Shown one piece after another: positions 1-11,756 of a stretch of 64,000 nt of DNA. The notes below the pieces were generated by a model. That model ran no database searches and was not told the DNA's origin. It was given only the letters and a program-made list of their open reading frames with translations. The stretch is taken from positions 496,001 through 560,000 of the forward strand of contig JAGYXB010000046.1 of the NCBI GenBank assembly GCA_022495005.1, given 5' to 3'. How positions within the stretch are numbered: the first letter of the stretch is position 1; each line of letters opens with the position of its first letter. This DNA is from Rhyacophila brunnea. Lineage: Eukaryota; Arthropoda; Insecta; Trichoptera; Rhyacophilidae. A program made the position numbers and the translations under genes.

Positions 1-700
1 GAGTATTTGAAGCCGGACTATTTGAGGTGACATCGATATTAATTAATAAAGTCAATTCAATATGAGCCCTTACCGAGTGGTTATTATTTTAAAAGAGCTT
101 TAAAGAGTGATAGTTTTTAGTCATTTGGCCAATCTAATGGGCTTTTGCTATATCTACCACTATTTGATTAAGACGCAAAGCGACCTGCAAGGTATAGCGA
201 TGCTCTCGCCAGCAGTCTCTAGTAGTAAGTATTTAATAAGTATTCGTTTAAAAACGTTATAGTTATTTTAATTATGTACAGTTTCTTCATTCAACGAATT
301 TTAAATCAACAGAAAAACCGTTTACTTATAATTTATCACAACTGATAATACTGTGAAAAGTAGAAATCAGCAGAGGATTGTCTACGTAGTTTCCGTCAGT
401 GTCTTCATGTCCTGGTAGTTGGTGACCTGACCAACTGAACACAAAATAGGGAGACAAAGGGACGAAAACAAAAGTAGAAAAAAACTCGGTACAACAGTTT
501 GAAATATTAATTATATTGGTTTCGTTATGTATTTTCACCACTACCTTAAAATAGTTAATAAATAGTAACTACAAAAAAATAATTCTAAACCATCTGGTTG
601 AGCCAAATTGTGGTCGCATTCATCCTTAGTCCCCCCTAATCAAATCCCTTTATTAAATATTGTCACAAGATCAGACTATTGGCAATTACGGGTCAAATAC
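1..700. other. Unassigned AT-rich DNA
   Basis: I see no gene, recognisable repeat end or RNA gene here. Open frames are short and look like chance ones. Confidence 0.5.
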
Positions 701-1400
701 GCATGTAATTGCGAACAACAACCAGTTACTACCAGACAGCCGACAGGTCTAGTGCTCTATCTGATATGATAGTAGCGACGCCGCGTGAACTGTAAAGTGA
801 TCCAGCTGGACCTCATCTCTTCGATCGTTGTGGCACTAAATCTGATACGGTTTGAGTGAACGTCGCGTCTTCATCATTCATAAGACATATCATCAACATT
901 CATATATCATCTATCAAAAGTGCACCGTCAGTTTAACAGTTTGAGTGCGTGAACACTGCACTAGCTATATACAGCGCGCACCAGTCATCACCACATCTAA
1001 GAGAGATTTACGCTCGAGAACCAGAAATGGCTTCCGCCCAGAAACGGCGTAGTTTGCGCGTTTGAAACAATTAGGAGACGTAATTCATTTTTGAATCGGC
1101 ATAAAAAAACAAACGTGAGTATAGAAAAAAGCACAACAACTCAATTGTGTTAGTCGGTTTCTATGAGATTTTCTATTTCGCGATTACTTCCAATACCTAT
1201 TCCCGGCAATTTACAACGAAGGTGACGTAATTTATTTGGGAGTAGCAAGTCAAGGCAAGCAAAGCCTGGCGTTTTCAGGCGATCGTTGCGCGAGCACTTG
1301 TGGACAGCTGAATTTGGTCACATGTACCTGGAGAACGCGCGATTTGTTACTCGCGCGCAAAAACGCGCCATGTGAGCAGGCTCTAAGGTCAGTACCTGGT
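700..1400 (+). promoter_or_regulatory. CpG-richer patch, possible promoter and non-coding first exon
   Basis: This block is visibly richer in CG dinucleotides than its surroundings. It contains a TATA-like box (TATATA near 967-972), a short ATG frame of 11 codons starting at 1027 (ATGGCTTCC), and a consensus-like splice donor (AAC|GTGAGTATAG, GT at about 1116). A CRE-like TGACGTAA lies near 1222. Together these could be a TATA promoter with a 5' untranslated exon of about 120 bases on the plus strand. It is a suggestion from motifs only. A decayed repeat with high CpG content would look the same. Confidence 0.18.
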
Positions 1401-1920
1401 ATTCGTGTATACATCATAATCCACCTTGAGAAATTACAGTCCACTTGCTAAAAGCACCACCACAATCCTATCTCATAAATAACTAATTTTCACAAATATG
1501 TACCCCACATCCTTTGGGCTTATCAAGGTCGATGTAACAATAAAAATACACAACGAAATGCTCACTAAATAAGCTTAGTTATTTACATACAAAATGACAA
1601 ACGAATGAAATTTCTGTGAAATCCTTTTATTTCGTTAACAATATATTATTTTGTGACGAAATTTATTTCGTTGCGAAATCCAACAACCATCACGCACGGA
1701 ACAAGATATTCCGCTATCCTTTCATTGTCCCTTTTGATATCGGCGGCTCAATTTATGTTACGTATGCGTCAAAAGCATTGCAAAAAGAAAAAAAAATCAA
1801 CAAATAATTTATTTCTCAAGATATATTTTTCGTTGTAGCGGAAAGAACAATACCTACATTATCGAAATTTAATTTTTCCTATATCACGAAGAAGAAATAA
1901 CAGCTTTCACCAACCTTTTA
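1400..1920. other. Unassigned AT-rich DNA
   Basis: Only short chance frames are seen. Several ATTTCGTT and AACGAAAT words cluster at 1555-1680 but do not form a clean inverted repeat. Confidence 0.4.
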
Positions 1921-1924
1921 GTAA

Positions 1925-2100
1925 GTAGGGGTCGAATTACAATACACTCTCAGTAATCCGCCGCTCGATTATCCGACAACTACTATAATCCGCCGTTATT
2001 TTTACTAGTTGAAAGCACAGAATCAAGCTCTATAATTCGCCGGTATTTGATTGTCAAATTAAGTAGTCCACCGCGTACAAGTCTACAACGTAGATGAGAC
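1925..2100. mobile_element. pogo/Tigger-like terminal remnant
   Basis: The stretch ACACTCTCAGTAATCCGCC followed by GATTATCCGAC and AATCCGCCG resembles the ends of pogo/Tigger DNA transposons, which typically carry CAGTnnnnCCTC and GATTATCCGG-like words. No partner terminus was found nearby, so it is at best an end fragment. Confidence 0.25.
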
Positions 2101-3224
2101 GGGTTATTTTGGAAACTTCTCTTTCTTAAAACGTACGTTCATCGCGAAGAAAGTAATGTACCAGGGAGGAAAGTGCCCAAGGACCGCATCACAATATGCC
2201 GTGCTCCAATGGAACCAGGACACACAAAATTCAGATTCATTTTTTTTTTACATACCGTGAACATTACAAATTACAAATACGACGTTCAATACGTTCACAA
2301 CATGACATTTAAAAACAAAGAAACAGTGTAAAGAAGAAATAAATATATGCAGTATCACAAAAACAGTATGAAAAGTAAAGTAAAAGATACAAAATTATAA
2401 AAAAAAATTAAGCTTTTGGTCATAGGGAAAGCCAGGAATCCTCAGGAAATATAAGACATATTGTAATTTTCATACTAACTCTCAAATGAAAAACATTCCT
2501 AATGATATTAACATTCATATTTTATCATAGTCGTGCATTTTGTAAAACCTTATTCAAAATTAAACTTGACATTTATTAAATACCAATGGCACTGAAAATT
2601 TGATTGACTGATTTTAAATATAGATATATTTGTTATATTACTAAAAATAGGATAGCTTAATAAATGTTTTGCAATTTTATATCAAAATGACAGCCAAAAT
2701 GTAAAAGTTCTATAATTATCCGATTTGAAAGAATTTTAGTTTTAAAGTCGATAAAATAGAAATATGGTAGACATATATTATTGGATTCATTTTATTATCT
2801 CATACTTGAACAATTCATACCTACCCAATAATTTATATATAATTATAATAAGTATATTTTAGTTACGAAGCTGCGAAAAATATCTGCGTGAAATAATGAA
2901 AGAAAAAGAAAAAAAATACACACAAAGAACAAACAGATTTTTATTATTGCAAAAAACAGCGTTTTATTATTTATATATCCGCGCTTCATCTCATATTATT
3001 GAAAAGCGTTACTGAAATATCGAGAATCTATTTGAAAGTAGATAAAAGGTCAACTAAAATGATCCAATAGGATCATCTAAATTCTAAATACTGTAGGTAC
3101 CAAGTTTTATTAATATTATTATTATTGAGTATTTTTTGAGTAATAAACCCAATAATACCCAATTGTATTATTGGTATAAGTTAAAAACAAATTGATTTTC
3201 TTTAAAATGAAATGATTCTAAAAA
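2100..3224. other. Unassigned AT-rich DNA
   Basis: Very AT-rich with homopolymer runs. I see no gene or repeat boundary. Confidence 0.45.
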
Positions 3225-3759
3225 TAATAACAAGATAAAAAGATTTTTTTATATACTTACCACGTTTTTAAATTTCCTGTTGAATCATATAAACTTGACA
3301 ATTCTATGTATTAATAAATACTTTTTTTTGTACTTGATGAAATACTGAATAAATATAGAATACTGAAATGTCATTTTGACATTTCATATTGATTTCCATA
3401 GTAACGCACGCTTAACGCACGTATATATTAATAATTTTGTTGCTAGGACCCACTTAGCAACCAATAATAGTGAGTAGTAAATATTACTTTTAACCATTTT
3501 TTTTCCGAAACATACAAAACAGAATTAACTGAAAATGAATTCAATTCTGCTTAAAAATGGCCAAAATTATTAAAAGAATGCATTGTCTTCGTGTTCTGGT
3601 ATATTCTAAAAGTTTCAAATGTCTAGCTAGTCGGGAAGTTAGTTAAAAATCTTCAATCGTCCAATACAAATCTTGGACAAACAAAAAAATTGTACTGGAC
3701 ACACGAGAACAAATCTGTACCGGACAAACAAGAATACGAGCTAATAGAAACGTGGTAAT
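3225..3759 (-). mobile_element. M1 family MITE-like repeat, copy 1
   Basis: This is one of at least nine copies in the window of a ~430-535 bp non-coding repeat. Landmarks in this minus-strand copy, read on the plus strand, are ACAAGATAAAAAG at the left, TGTTGAATCATATAAACTTGAC, the block TTTCCATAGTAACGCACG, GAATTCAATTCTGCTTAAA, and GAGCTAATAGAAACGTGG at the right. This copy is longer than the others because the TTGTACTGGACA/CGGACAAACAAG portion is partly duplicated near 3665-3735. No open frame is shared among copies, so the family is non-autonomous. Confidence 0.8.
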
Positions 3760-4021
3760 ATGACACTTCAGGTAATACAATAAATATATAAATACTTAAC
3801 ATCAATCAAACATAATAAAATGATGTTATTATTTTAGTATGTGGTGTATTTTATTTATAGACCTACTTACTCGCAAAATTATTTACTCATTCAATTCTTG
3901 GAGGCTTCAATTACATTACCTATATGGCTATGAACTGTTTGGTTTGAACTGACTCTCTACAAAAATACATTTCAAAAAGTGTGATTATTACAAATTTACG
4001 TTAACTGCCAGCCAATTTTTA

Positions 4022-4307
4022 TTAGGTGGACACTTCGTCGCTGTAGGATTGGTTTTCCGAATAGACCAAATGTTCAGGAGACGAAAAACAAATTTCATAA
4101 TCCTATATTAAAATATATGGAGATATTTAAATTGTTATTTTTACAGCATATGATAGATGTATTCATTACCATTAAAAAGTAATTTAAAGAAAGGTATGGT
4201 TCTCGTCCAATTAGATACAAAAAAACATTCTGCATTGAGAGGTCGATTTCGACAAAAACGGATATTCGGGAAACCAATCCTATAGCGACGACTTGTAGGC
4301 CAGCTAA
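4022..4307. mobile_element. Small TIR element (MITE), ~286 bp
   Basis: The left part (4022-4066) and the reverse complement of the right part (4257-4307) match over about 30 bases around CGTCGCTRTAGGATTGG and continue imperfectly to TTAGGTGG and TTAGCTGG at the outer edges. The interior holds no coding potential beyond a chance frame. Family unknown. Confidence 0.5.
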
Positions 4308-5254
4308 TTTAGGAATAAAATGAATCCCTTAAAAATATGAAATGGGAACAGAATGATAAATATTTGTGAAAACTTACCAAATCAACATATTTTTCGAGTT
4401 TATCGTGAATATTTTCACACTAAAATGATAAATATTGTTTAGAAAGTATACACAACAGTTTATTCAGAAGTTATGACGTCTACAAGAACGCCTACAACGA
4501 TTAGAAGAAAGTCCATGGCCTGACGCGACACACACACTTTGACGAGTGAACTCGGATTTGGCAGTGATCAGATTTTAACTAAGTCTTTAATGTAGGGAAA
4601 TTTGTATCCTGTAATAATTCAATGGTGTAAACACAAAAAAACTTTGTTATCAAAGATTAAAATTTCTACAACATATCACCTAACTGCGTTAATTATGCAT
4701 GTCCACACCTGTAAACATCGCACTATAATTAATGTCGTTTGGACAGTCCATATCGTAAAAACTTGCGGTCTTTAGTCAAAACAACACTCCACAATAACAC
4801 ACGTAGCTACTTTCGTTAAAGAATAAAAAAAGTCTTGCAAGCTATCCAAGGTCGAATACAAAAAGAAACATTAGCAAACAAAAAGATTTTTATTGATTAA
4901 CAGTTTTTTATGCTATTGTTTTTTATTTGCTGCAAGATGTATGTAGGTCAGTATTATGCTATGTCCTCGAATGGCACTTTTAGTAATGCTTTTATTTCTA
5001 GTGAACAATATTAAATTTCCACTAAATAAATTTCCAATAAATAAAATTCCAATAAATGATTTGTCCTTTCGATGATTGTATTTTTATTTATTTGTAAATT
5101 CGAGAAATTCAAAGAATATTAAAGTCACTCGATAATATAGTCTAGCAGTTGATATTGCATTGAGTCCAAAGTACCTGGAATAATAATAAACATATTGAAT
5201 CAGCGTGCCTATTCTCAGAGCCATCCTTCATTCTCCTTCATCTCCATATTTAAT
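4308..5254. other. Unassigned AT-rich DNA
   Basis: No gene or element boundary recognised. Simple AT-rich words such as AATAAATTTCCAATAAATAAA recur at about 5020-5055. Confidence 0.4.
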
Positions 5255-5440
5255 AAACTATTTCGTTTATCCAACGAATAATTCACAAGATATGAGAATA
5301 TAAGATTCTAAAAAAGATTTTTTCTAGTGGATATGAATAAAATGATTTGAAATTATGTATGTTCAATATATAAAATGTTACATTCTCAAATCTTGTGATA
5401 TTTATTCATTGAATACAATAAATAGTTTATTAAATTATTA
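5255..5440. repeat. SINE2 tail sequences in inverted arrangement
   Basis: 5255-5305 carries the SINE2 tail in minus orientation (CCAACGAATAATTCACAAGAT). 5309-5440 carries the post-head segment and tail in plus orientation (AAAAGATTTTTTCTAGTGG, then TTATGTATGTTCAATA and ACATTCTCAAATCTTGTGA). The same landmarks define the better copies at 22755-23515 and 41862-42022. The tRNA-like head is missing from both parts. Confidence 0.6.
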
Positions 5441-5650
5441 GCAAGTCTAAGTACGTTATAAAAACTAAAATATTGGAGTGATCCGTGACGTCGGTCAGTA
5501 ATTAAACCATTTAATTGAAACCTACCTTGATTTAATATACAAAAACCGATAGCAAGCATTGTTAGGTAATTTCATACGCATTCCTTTCATACGAATACAT
5601 TCATCACGCATTTCATGGCGTAATAACTTCTAGTTAATAATTAATCAGTA

Positions 5651-5722
5651 TGCCCGTAGCTTAATTTGAAAAGCATAATGGCGCGAATTCAGCGATTACA
5701 GGTTCGTGTCCCGTCGGGCGTG
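5651..5722 (+). repeat. tRNA-like SINE2 head fragment
   Basis: A ~72-base tRNA-shaped block. GCCCG at the 5' end pairs with CGGGC at the 3' end, and ACAGG-TTCGTGT-CCCGT forms a TpsiC-like arm with one mismatch. The arrangement matches the pol III B-box region of the other SINE2 heads. The anticodon arm does not fold cleanly, so I treat it as a SINE head rather than a functional tRNA. M1 copy 2 abuts it four bases downstream. Confidence 0.5.
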
Positions 5723-5725
5723 TTA

Positions 5726-6177
5726 TTACCATGTTTTTATTAGCTCGTATTATTGTTTGCCCAAGATTTTTAACTAACTTCCCGACTAGCTCGACATTTG
5801 AAAGTTTTAGAATATATCAGAACATGACGGAAATGCATTTTTTAATACTTTTGGATATCTTTAAGCAGAATTGAATTCATTTTCAGTTAAGTAATTCTGT
5901 TTTGGATGTTTCGGAAAAAATTCGTTAAAAGTAATATTTACTACTCACTATTATCGGTTGCTAAGTGGGTCCTAGCAACTAAATGATTAATATATACGTG
6001 CGTTACTATGGAAATCAATATGAAGTGTCAAAATGACATTTCAGTATTCTATATTTATTCAGTATTTCTATCAAGTACAATAAAAAGTATTTACATAGCA
6101 CTGTCAAGTTTATAAGATTCAACAGAAAATTTTAAAACGTGGTATACCAAAAGTTCTTTTTATCTTGTTATTATTAT
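5726..6177 (+). mobile_element. M1 family MITE-like repeat, copy 2
   Basis: Plus-orientation copy. It starts TTACCATGTTTTTATTAGC, contains GAACATGACGGAAATGCATT, GAATTGAATTCATTTTC, GTGCGTTACTATGGAAATC and CAAAATGACATTTCAG, and ends AAAAGTTCTTTTTATCTTG. It lacks part of the TTTGTCCGGTGG segment found in the other plus copies. Confidence 0.8.
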
Positions 6178-6197
6178 TTCTTTCAATTATTTTTATT

Positions 6198-6275
6198 TCT
6201 AAAAAAGATTTTTTTTAGTCGGTAAATGAATGAGATATTTTCAAATTATGTATATTCATCTACATATTTATCTAT
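6198..6275 (+). repeat. SINE2 tail fragment
   Basis: CTAAAAAAGATTTTTTTTAG followed by TTCAAATTATGTATATTCA matches the middle of SINE2. It lies just downstream of M1 copy 2, so M1 may have inserted inside a SINE2 copy whose head is at 5651-5722 and whose tail is here. Confidence 0.45.
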
Positions 6276-6279
6276 TCAG

Positions 6280-7318
6280 AAAGCAGTATTAGGAAAGTGC
6301 TTCATCAGCCAGGATCAACTCACAGAAGGTCTCTCCAAGCTGATTCCATTCCACTATGTGCTGTACGTTGTGTTGCCACCAAGCAAAAAACTCTCAAGTT
6401 TCGTGAATCGTTTCGTTGATCGAACGAACGCAGGTTTTTGAAGGTTAATAAGATGGTCACAGGTACAAGGATGACGTTCAAGGGTTGATTTTTAGCATTA
6501 ATTCTGTTACTTGTACCCCCACACTGATGATACAATTTACTTCGGTACTAGATACTTATTATTATCAATACCCAAATTATCATAAGTATGTATAATTGCT
6601 ATATTTTAATGCATTTTTTAAATATTTAATATGCAATTAAAATTTATGTTTACAAAAAATATTCTTTTCTTTTTTCAATACATGGTACACCGAAATTTAG
6701 TCGGGGGCGCACCTGAGGAAACCCCTTTTCTATTAAATTTGCTGTTTAGAAAATGATTATATTAAGAACTAAAATTAGGATGGAGTTATTTCGAATAACG
6801 ACGTAGTTGATAAATGAAAAAGGGTACCCGATACATTTTTATTGATGAAAATATTTTCCATATAACTAGATATTAAAAATGACATGTATTCGTACACGGA
6901 GATTATTTTTTTTTTGTTATCTCCTACTTAACTCGATTTCTAACTCTAACCCTCGAATATGGGTGGAACTTGTAACTTTTACAAACAAGCCTCGTCAAAA
7001 GTAAGTATATTTAGATCCATCCACAATGTAGTATTTATCATCTCATAGTATACCATATAATATGTTCCATATCCGTACGTTGCAGAGAAATAGTCATAAA
7101 AAACATTACAATAAAAATCGCTGATTGTCAATTTAATCTAGTTTTTAACCGCATACATATTGAATTTGCGATATTAACCTAAAATTTAGTACAAAATTGT
7201 GAAAACATGTGTGTTTTTAGTCCAACAAAAATGGTTAACAATACGAGATAATATTGTTTTTCCAAGAAAAAGGCTCAGAAAAGTCTTACAAAAACGGAGT
7301 TATTTTGTATAAGTAGGT
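6280..7318. other. Unassigned, one unrecognised 71-codon frame
   Basis: A plus-strand frame from 6226 to 6441 covers a patch of more balanced composition (6290-6530). Its peptide matches no family I recognise. The rest is AT-rich with no visible element ends. Confidence 0.35.
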
Positions 7319-7319
7319 A

Positions 7320-7566
7320 TATGAGTAGCTTAGTATCAAAGTGGGACATAAGCCATTTACAAAATTTTACAGGAGACTCACAAACATGTGTGAATAGTGT
7401 CCGTTTTTCATATAATATACCAATTTTAAACTCAAAAATCTCTATGAAAACTACCATTTTTGATACTTTTAGTGGATTTTTTGAAAAGAGCATCACTTGC
7501 ACTACTATAATCAATTAAAATATGAATTTAGTGCGAGGTGACGTTTGTCCCACTTTGATACTCATA
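7320..7566. mobile_element. Small TIR element with TA flanks, 247 bp
   Basis: The left end TATGAGTA..GTATCAAAGTGGGACA (7320-7352) and the right end TGTCCCACTTTGATACTCATA (7546-7566) are inverted copies. The left copy carries about 8 extra bases. Each end is bordered by TA (7318-7319 and 7567-7568), fitting a Tc1/mariner-type non-autonomous element. Overlapping frames on both strands are an effect of its inverted structure. Confidence 0.6.
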
Positions 7567-7569
7567 TAA

Positions 7570-8146
7570 TAATATATTCATACAAAAGGGTGTTCAATCG
7601 TATTGACTATATTTAACATATTTATGTTGTCATTAAATCAGTAGATATGTAACTATGTTCCAGTGTTCAACAAACTTTTTTACTTGACGACATACTGGAG
7701 AAAGGGAATTTGTTTCCGTGACACACCAAATAAATATGCCCCCAAAAATTAAATATACTTTATTTTTTTAAAAATTCTTAAAATGTAGGTACCTATAGGT
7801 AATAATAAAATTTATTTGTTTTATCAACTCAACATATTATAATATAAACATGGGTAGGTTATGTGGATAATACTTTTATTAGTAAAATGTCTTTTATCAA
7901 AGAATAATGTCAAAACGGGACTATAAATTAGACAAATAAACATGTAACTCCTCATCATCCATCTATAACCATTCCTGTTTTTTTCCATGACCGCTGGAAA
8001 CCTAATTTACACAGATACGACGATCCAAACGGTAATAGAGATTTAATGGCTGTAGTTGCTCATCAAAGATATTGACCCCAAGTCGAAATCCAAAATGCTC
8101 ACAACGCAAGCTCAGAAAATGGGACTTTATGCACAGTTAATGTTTC
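7570..8146. other. Unassigned AT-rich DNA
   Basis: No gene or repeat boundary recognised up to the TTAA at 8147. Confidence 0.4.
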
Positions 8147-8150
8147 TTAA

Positions 8151-9525
8151 GGGGGGACATGCTCGTCGATGGTCAAAATTGAGTTTTTATTGTATTTTCA
8201 AACCATGATCCTGGACACTCCTTAAACATTGTAGATAATCTATTTATATAATTTTGAAGCCTTATTATCCTTTATAGTTATTTTAAACATTTGATGACTG
8301 CATAAAGTATTTTTGTTACATAAAATAGTATTCTTTTAAACCTCTCGCTCTAATGTTTTAGAATATAGTCATATTTTGGTACATAACTGTGCAGTGGTGT
8401 TATAATTTTTTACATTTATTAATTTTTAAACGCATTTATAAAACCATTAGTATAATTTATGACGAGATAATTTTTGTAAAATATTCACGATAAAAATTAT
8501 ATTGATAATTTCTGTGATCCCAAATTTCACAAGAATTAGGCATTTTATTATTCAAAAATCGGCAAGATTAACACATTTGAAGATGATTCTAAAGATACTT
8601 ATTATAAGCTATGTCTTTGACCATTCAAGTGTGATAAACATCCTACGAATAATGATTCCTTTATAATAATTATTGACCTAAGAATAAGGTAGTGTTTTTT
8701 TGAAATACGCCATTTCTTTTGTCATTCCCCAGTGGTTAAGCTACGACATACGGCCGTAGCTATAAATTAACAAACTATAATTGAAGTAGGGAGTAAAATG
8801 ATATTGACGCGCATGTTTAAAAAAAAATTAAAAAAAATTCGGTTAAGTACATGTTCAAACACGCGCGTTAACATAATTTTACTCCCTACTTTATTTATCG
8901 TTTGTCAATTTATGGCTACAGCCGTATGTTGTAGCTTAACCACTGAGGAATGACAAAAGAAATGGCGTATTTCAAAAAAACGCTACCTTATTCTTAGGTC
9001 AATAATTATTATAAAGCAATCATTATTCATAAGATGTTTATCACACTTGAATGGTCAAAGACATAGCTTATAATAAATATCTTTAGAATCATCTTCAAAT
9101 GTGTTAATCTTGCCAATTTTTTGAATAATAAAATGCCTAATTCTTGTCAAATTTGGGATCACAGAGATTCTCAATATAATTTTTTATCGTGAATATTTTA
9201 CAAAAATTATCTCGTAATAAATTATACTAATGGTTTTATAAATGCGTTTAAAATTAATAAATGTAAAAAATCTTAACACCACTGCACAGTTATGTACCGA
9301 AATATGACTATATTCTAAAACATTAGAGCGAGAGGTTTAAAAGAATACTATTTTATGTAACAAAAATACTTTATGCAGTCATCAAATGTTTAAAATAACT
9401 ATAAAGGATAATAAGACTTCAAAATTATATAAATAGATTATCTACAACGTTTAAGGAGTGTCCAGGATCATGGTTTGAAAATACAATAAAAACTCAATTT
9501 TGACCTTCGACGAGCATGTCCCCCC
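8151..9525. mobile_element. M3 palindromic (foldback) element, copy 1, 1375 bp, TTAA target
   Basis: The element is flanked by TTAA at 8147-8150 and 9526-9529. It begins GGGGGGACATGCTCGTCG and ends with the inverted form CGACGAGCATGTCCCCCC. Inversion continues through almost the whole length: two arms of roughly 650 bases, near-identical, around a short asymmetric A/T-rich loop near 8815-8870. TTAA duplication is characteristic of piggyBac and a few other DNA transposon groups (Kolobok, Sola3). No transposase frame is present, so the copy is non-autonomous. A second copy (44072-45458) confirms both ends and the target site, and has the loop in the opposite orientation. Confidence 0.9.
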
Positions 9526-9532
9526 TTAACTT

Positions 9533-9665
9533 TCTTTTTTAAGCACTTCGTTTCGTGGTTGTAGCATCAGTCCCGTGCGGCTCCGTTCCGGGACGGAAAG
9601 AGCACTTAAAATCACTTCTTTTAGATACGTTTATAGCGTCATGGAAGAGTGGCCGTGCATATGCA
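9533..9665 (-). repeat. Dispersed repeat shared with 56600-56740
   Basis: The minus strand here and the plus strand at 56600-56740 share CGGAGCCGCACGGGACTGATG, spanning 9563-9583 here, with flanking words CCTTCCATGA and ACAACCA in the same order. The family is unknown. In the second copy the 5' edge GCAGGGCCGCC resembles a hAT terminus. Confidence 0.5.
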
Positions 9666-10561
9666 CGTCTGTACATACATGACGGGTAGTGGTGGGAAAA
9701 CAAAGTAGTTAATGTCAGGTGTGTACCGTCGTATTTTAAGAAAGCATCGATGAACCATTAATATATTTAATAATCAAGTGATAGAAAATAATTAGATGCA
9801 GTATACCACGCGGCACACCTGGAATCTGTTGCAGCACACAGTTTCACAGACACTGACCTAGTCTAACAAGAGCAGAGATATTACGTTATATTTTCCCGTA
9901 TTCTCATAATATATAATGTTTAATATTAGCATCATAAAACGAACAAACAAAAATGTCAGAGAATATTTAATAATAATTAATGCGACTCAATTGGACGGGT
10001 TCTATGATAATATTGCCTATGTTTTACTCAAAGCGCCAATTGGTGTAGGTTCTACGGAAATATTTGTTAGTTTATATTTATTTTGTTGTGGCTAACCATT
10101 TAATAAATTCATGCTTCATCAGTGTCCGGTGCTTTGAATTCCGGTGCAATCTATACGCACAAGTAATAAATTTGTTTAGATGAGGCATGGGAAACGAAAT
10201 ACATATTATAATTATTAAAAATTTTACTTTTATTTACTAAATTTCAGTCAAATAAGTCAACTAAGCGAAATAGTTTAGATTAATTAAATTTTACGTGCAT
10301 ATTGAGTAATGTGGTGGTTCCTTAAAATATGTGGAAACAGTTTGCAAGGCATGAACATGATTTATTGGAAGTTATTTCGATCATTTGTTCGATGACTTTA
10401 TTAATTATTATAATTCTGTAAATAATACTTTCACATACGCAAGACATTTTCTTTCGAAATGATTTTAAAAAATGTTATTAAAATTATAATTAGGACTGAG
10501 TTTCATAAGAATTTCGCGGTTATTGGACTTTCTCGAAAAATTCTCTTGTTTTGTTTATGAT
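9666..10561. other. Unassigned AT-rich DNA
   Basis: No gene, RNA or repeat boundary that I can support. Confidence 0.4.
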
Positions 10562-10901
10562 TTTGCGACTCGCTGTCATATCGCCTCTTCTCATCTAGAA
10601 AAGGATCCGCCGATCAGGTCCTCACTCCAATTGTTATGTTGAAGAACATTACAATGTTGCCAAGCTCTTCCGTCATACCCACCGCCAGGGCACCTTTCAA
10701 TTCGTCGACATTCTCAAATATATCCGCAATTCGTAGCTGTACTGTGTCGTTCATATTTAGGGCTATACATAAGTAAAGATGTCCTCCAAAACATTACATT
10801 CATCGCAGAGCAGAGCTGCGAATCGCTTCTTCATAGTGGACATCAAATCTTGTACACATTGTGTCTTGTTCTTAGGCTCAGTATCAGCTTAAGCTCATTT
10901 G
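10562..10901 (-). mobile_element. LINE 3' fragment, same family as the 42-46 kb element
   Basis: The minus strand aligns by eye with the last ~300 bases of the retrotransposon at 45880-46210. Shared stretches are AATGAGCTTAAGCTGATAC, GACGAATTGAAAGGTGCCC, GGAGTGAGGACCTGATCGG and ATATGACAGCGAGTCGCA. It covers the end of the C-terminal domain and the start of the 3' untranslated region. Frameshifts and stops are present. 5' truncation is the usual outcome of target-primed reverse transcription. Confidence 0.8.
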
Positions 10902-10904
10902 TAA

Positions 10905-11297
10905 ATACGTATTAACAAATTAATGTTCATATTAAATTGTAATATGAACTATTTCAGTTTATCATACAAGGACAGAAAGAAATAAACGACCAGTATATCG
11001 CGAAAAAACCCGTGTGTCACGGGTTTGGCAATTTTAATTTTTTTTTTATATTGACCAGATGAGTAACTACTATTCCTCTTTTAAATAACCAAATTAAGGT
11101 AGCCCGTATGCTGTGTTTAAGAAAAAAAAATATTGTTATTTTACCTTTGATTAGACTTTTGCAAGCCGTCGGGTAGAGATTAGCGTATTGCGATATAAAT
11201 CTCGATGACTGTATAAAAAAATACTTGAAACGATATATGCCAAAAGGGTTGGGGAGATGACTTTAGAGACTTTTGAGATTATTATAAGTATTAGTTA
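10905..11297. other. Unassigned AT-rich DNA
   Basis: Nothing recognisable between the LINE fragment and the M2 element. Confidence 0.4.
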
Positions 11298-11301
11298 TTA
11301 A

Positions 11302-11668
11302 GGCTGTACATCAGTTGAGGCACGGTCTAAAAAGATCGTTGCTAGGCGATGCGCGGATTGCGGGTGCAAATGACGCCTGTCAAACGAAATATTATTTGTC
11401 ATATAAATCCAACATACGTCCATTTTATGTTCTGTTTATTGTTCTATTAGAAACAATAATAATATATTCATTGACATGTTTTCTTTTTAAAGTAAATGGG
11501 TAACGTTTTTAGTCATCTTTACACGATTTAAGAATTAATTGGCCCGACGCCATCACGAAGCAAAGTGACGTGTTTCTAGCTCGACGTTCTCTCACTGAAT
11601 GCGAGCGAATCCAAAATTTCGTCGCGCCTACAGTTGAAAATTATTTGCCGTTTCACTGATGCGTCACC
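11302..11668 (+). mobile_element. M2 TTAA MITE, copy 1, 367 bp
   Basis: Flanked by TTAA (11298-11301 and 11669-11672). The ends are GGCTGTACATCAG and, inverted, GGTGACGCATCAG. Interior landmarks are TCTAAAAAGATCGTTGCTAGG, GACATGTTTTCTTTTTAAA, ACACGATTTAAGAATTAAT and AAAATTATTTGCCGTTTCA. There is no coding capacity. TTAA duplication suggests mobilisation by a piggyBac-type or other TTAA-specific transposase. Confidence 0.8.
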
Positions 11669-11756
11669 TTAATAATAAACAAAACCTATGTATGCGGTTA
11701 TTTTTTATTGACCTTTAAGATGTATCGTTGTAAGAACAAAAATAATATGTCACATA

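Noticed and set aside
7275..7518. Overlapping 79- and 65-codon frames on opposite strands
   Set aside because: They lie inside the 247-bp TIR element and match no protein.
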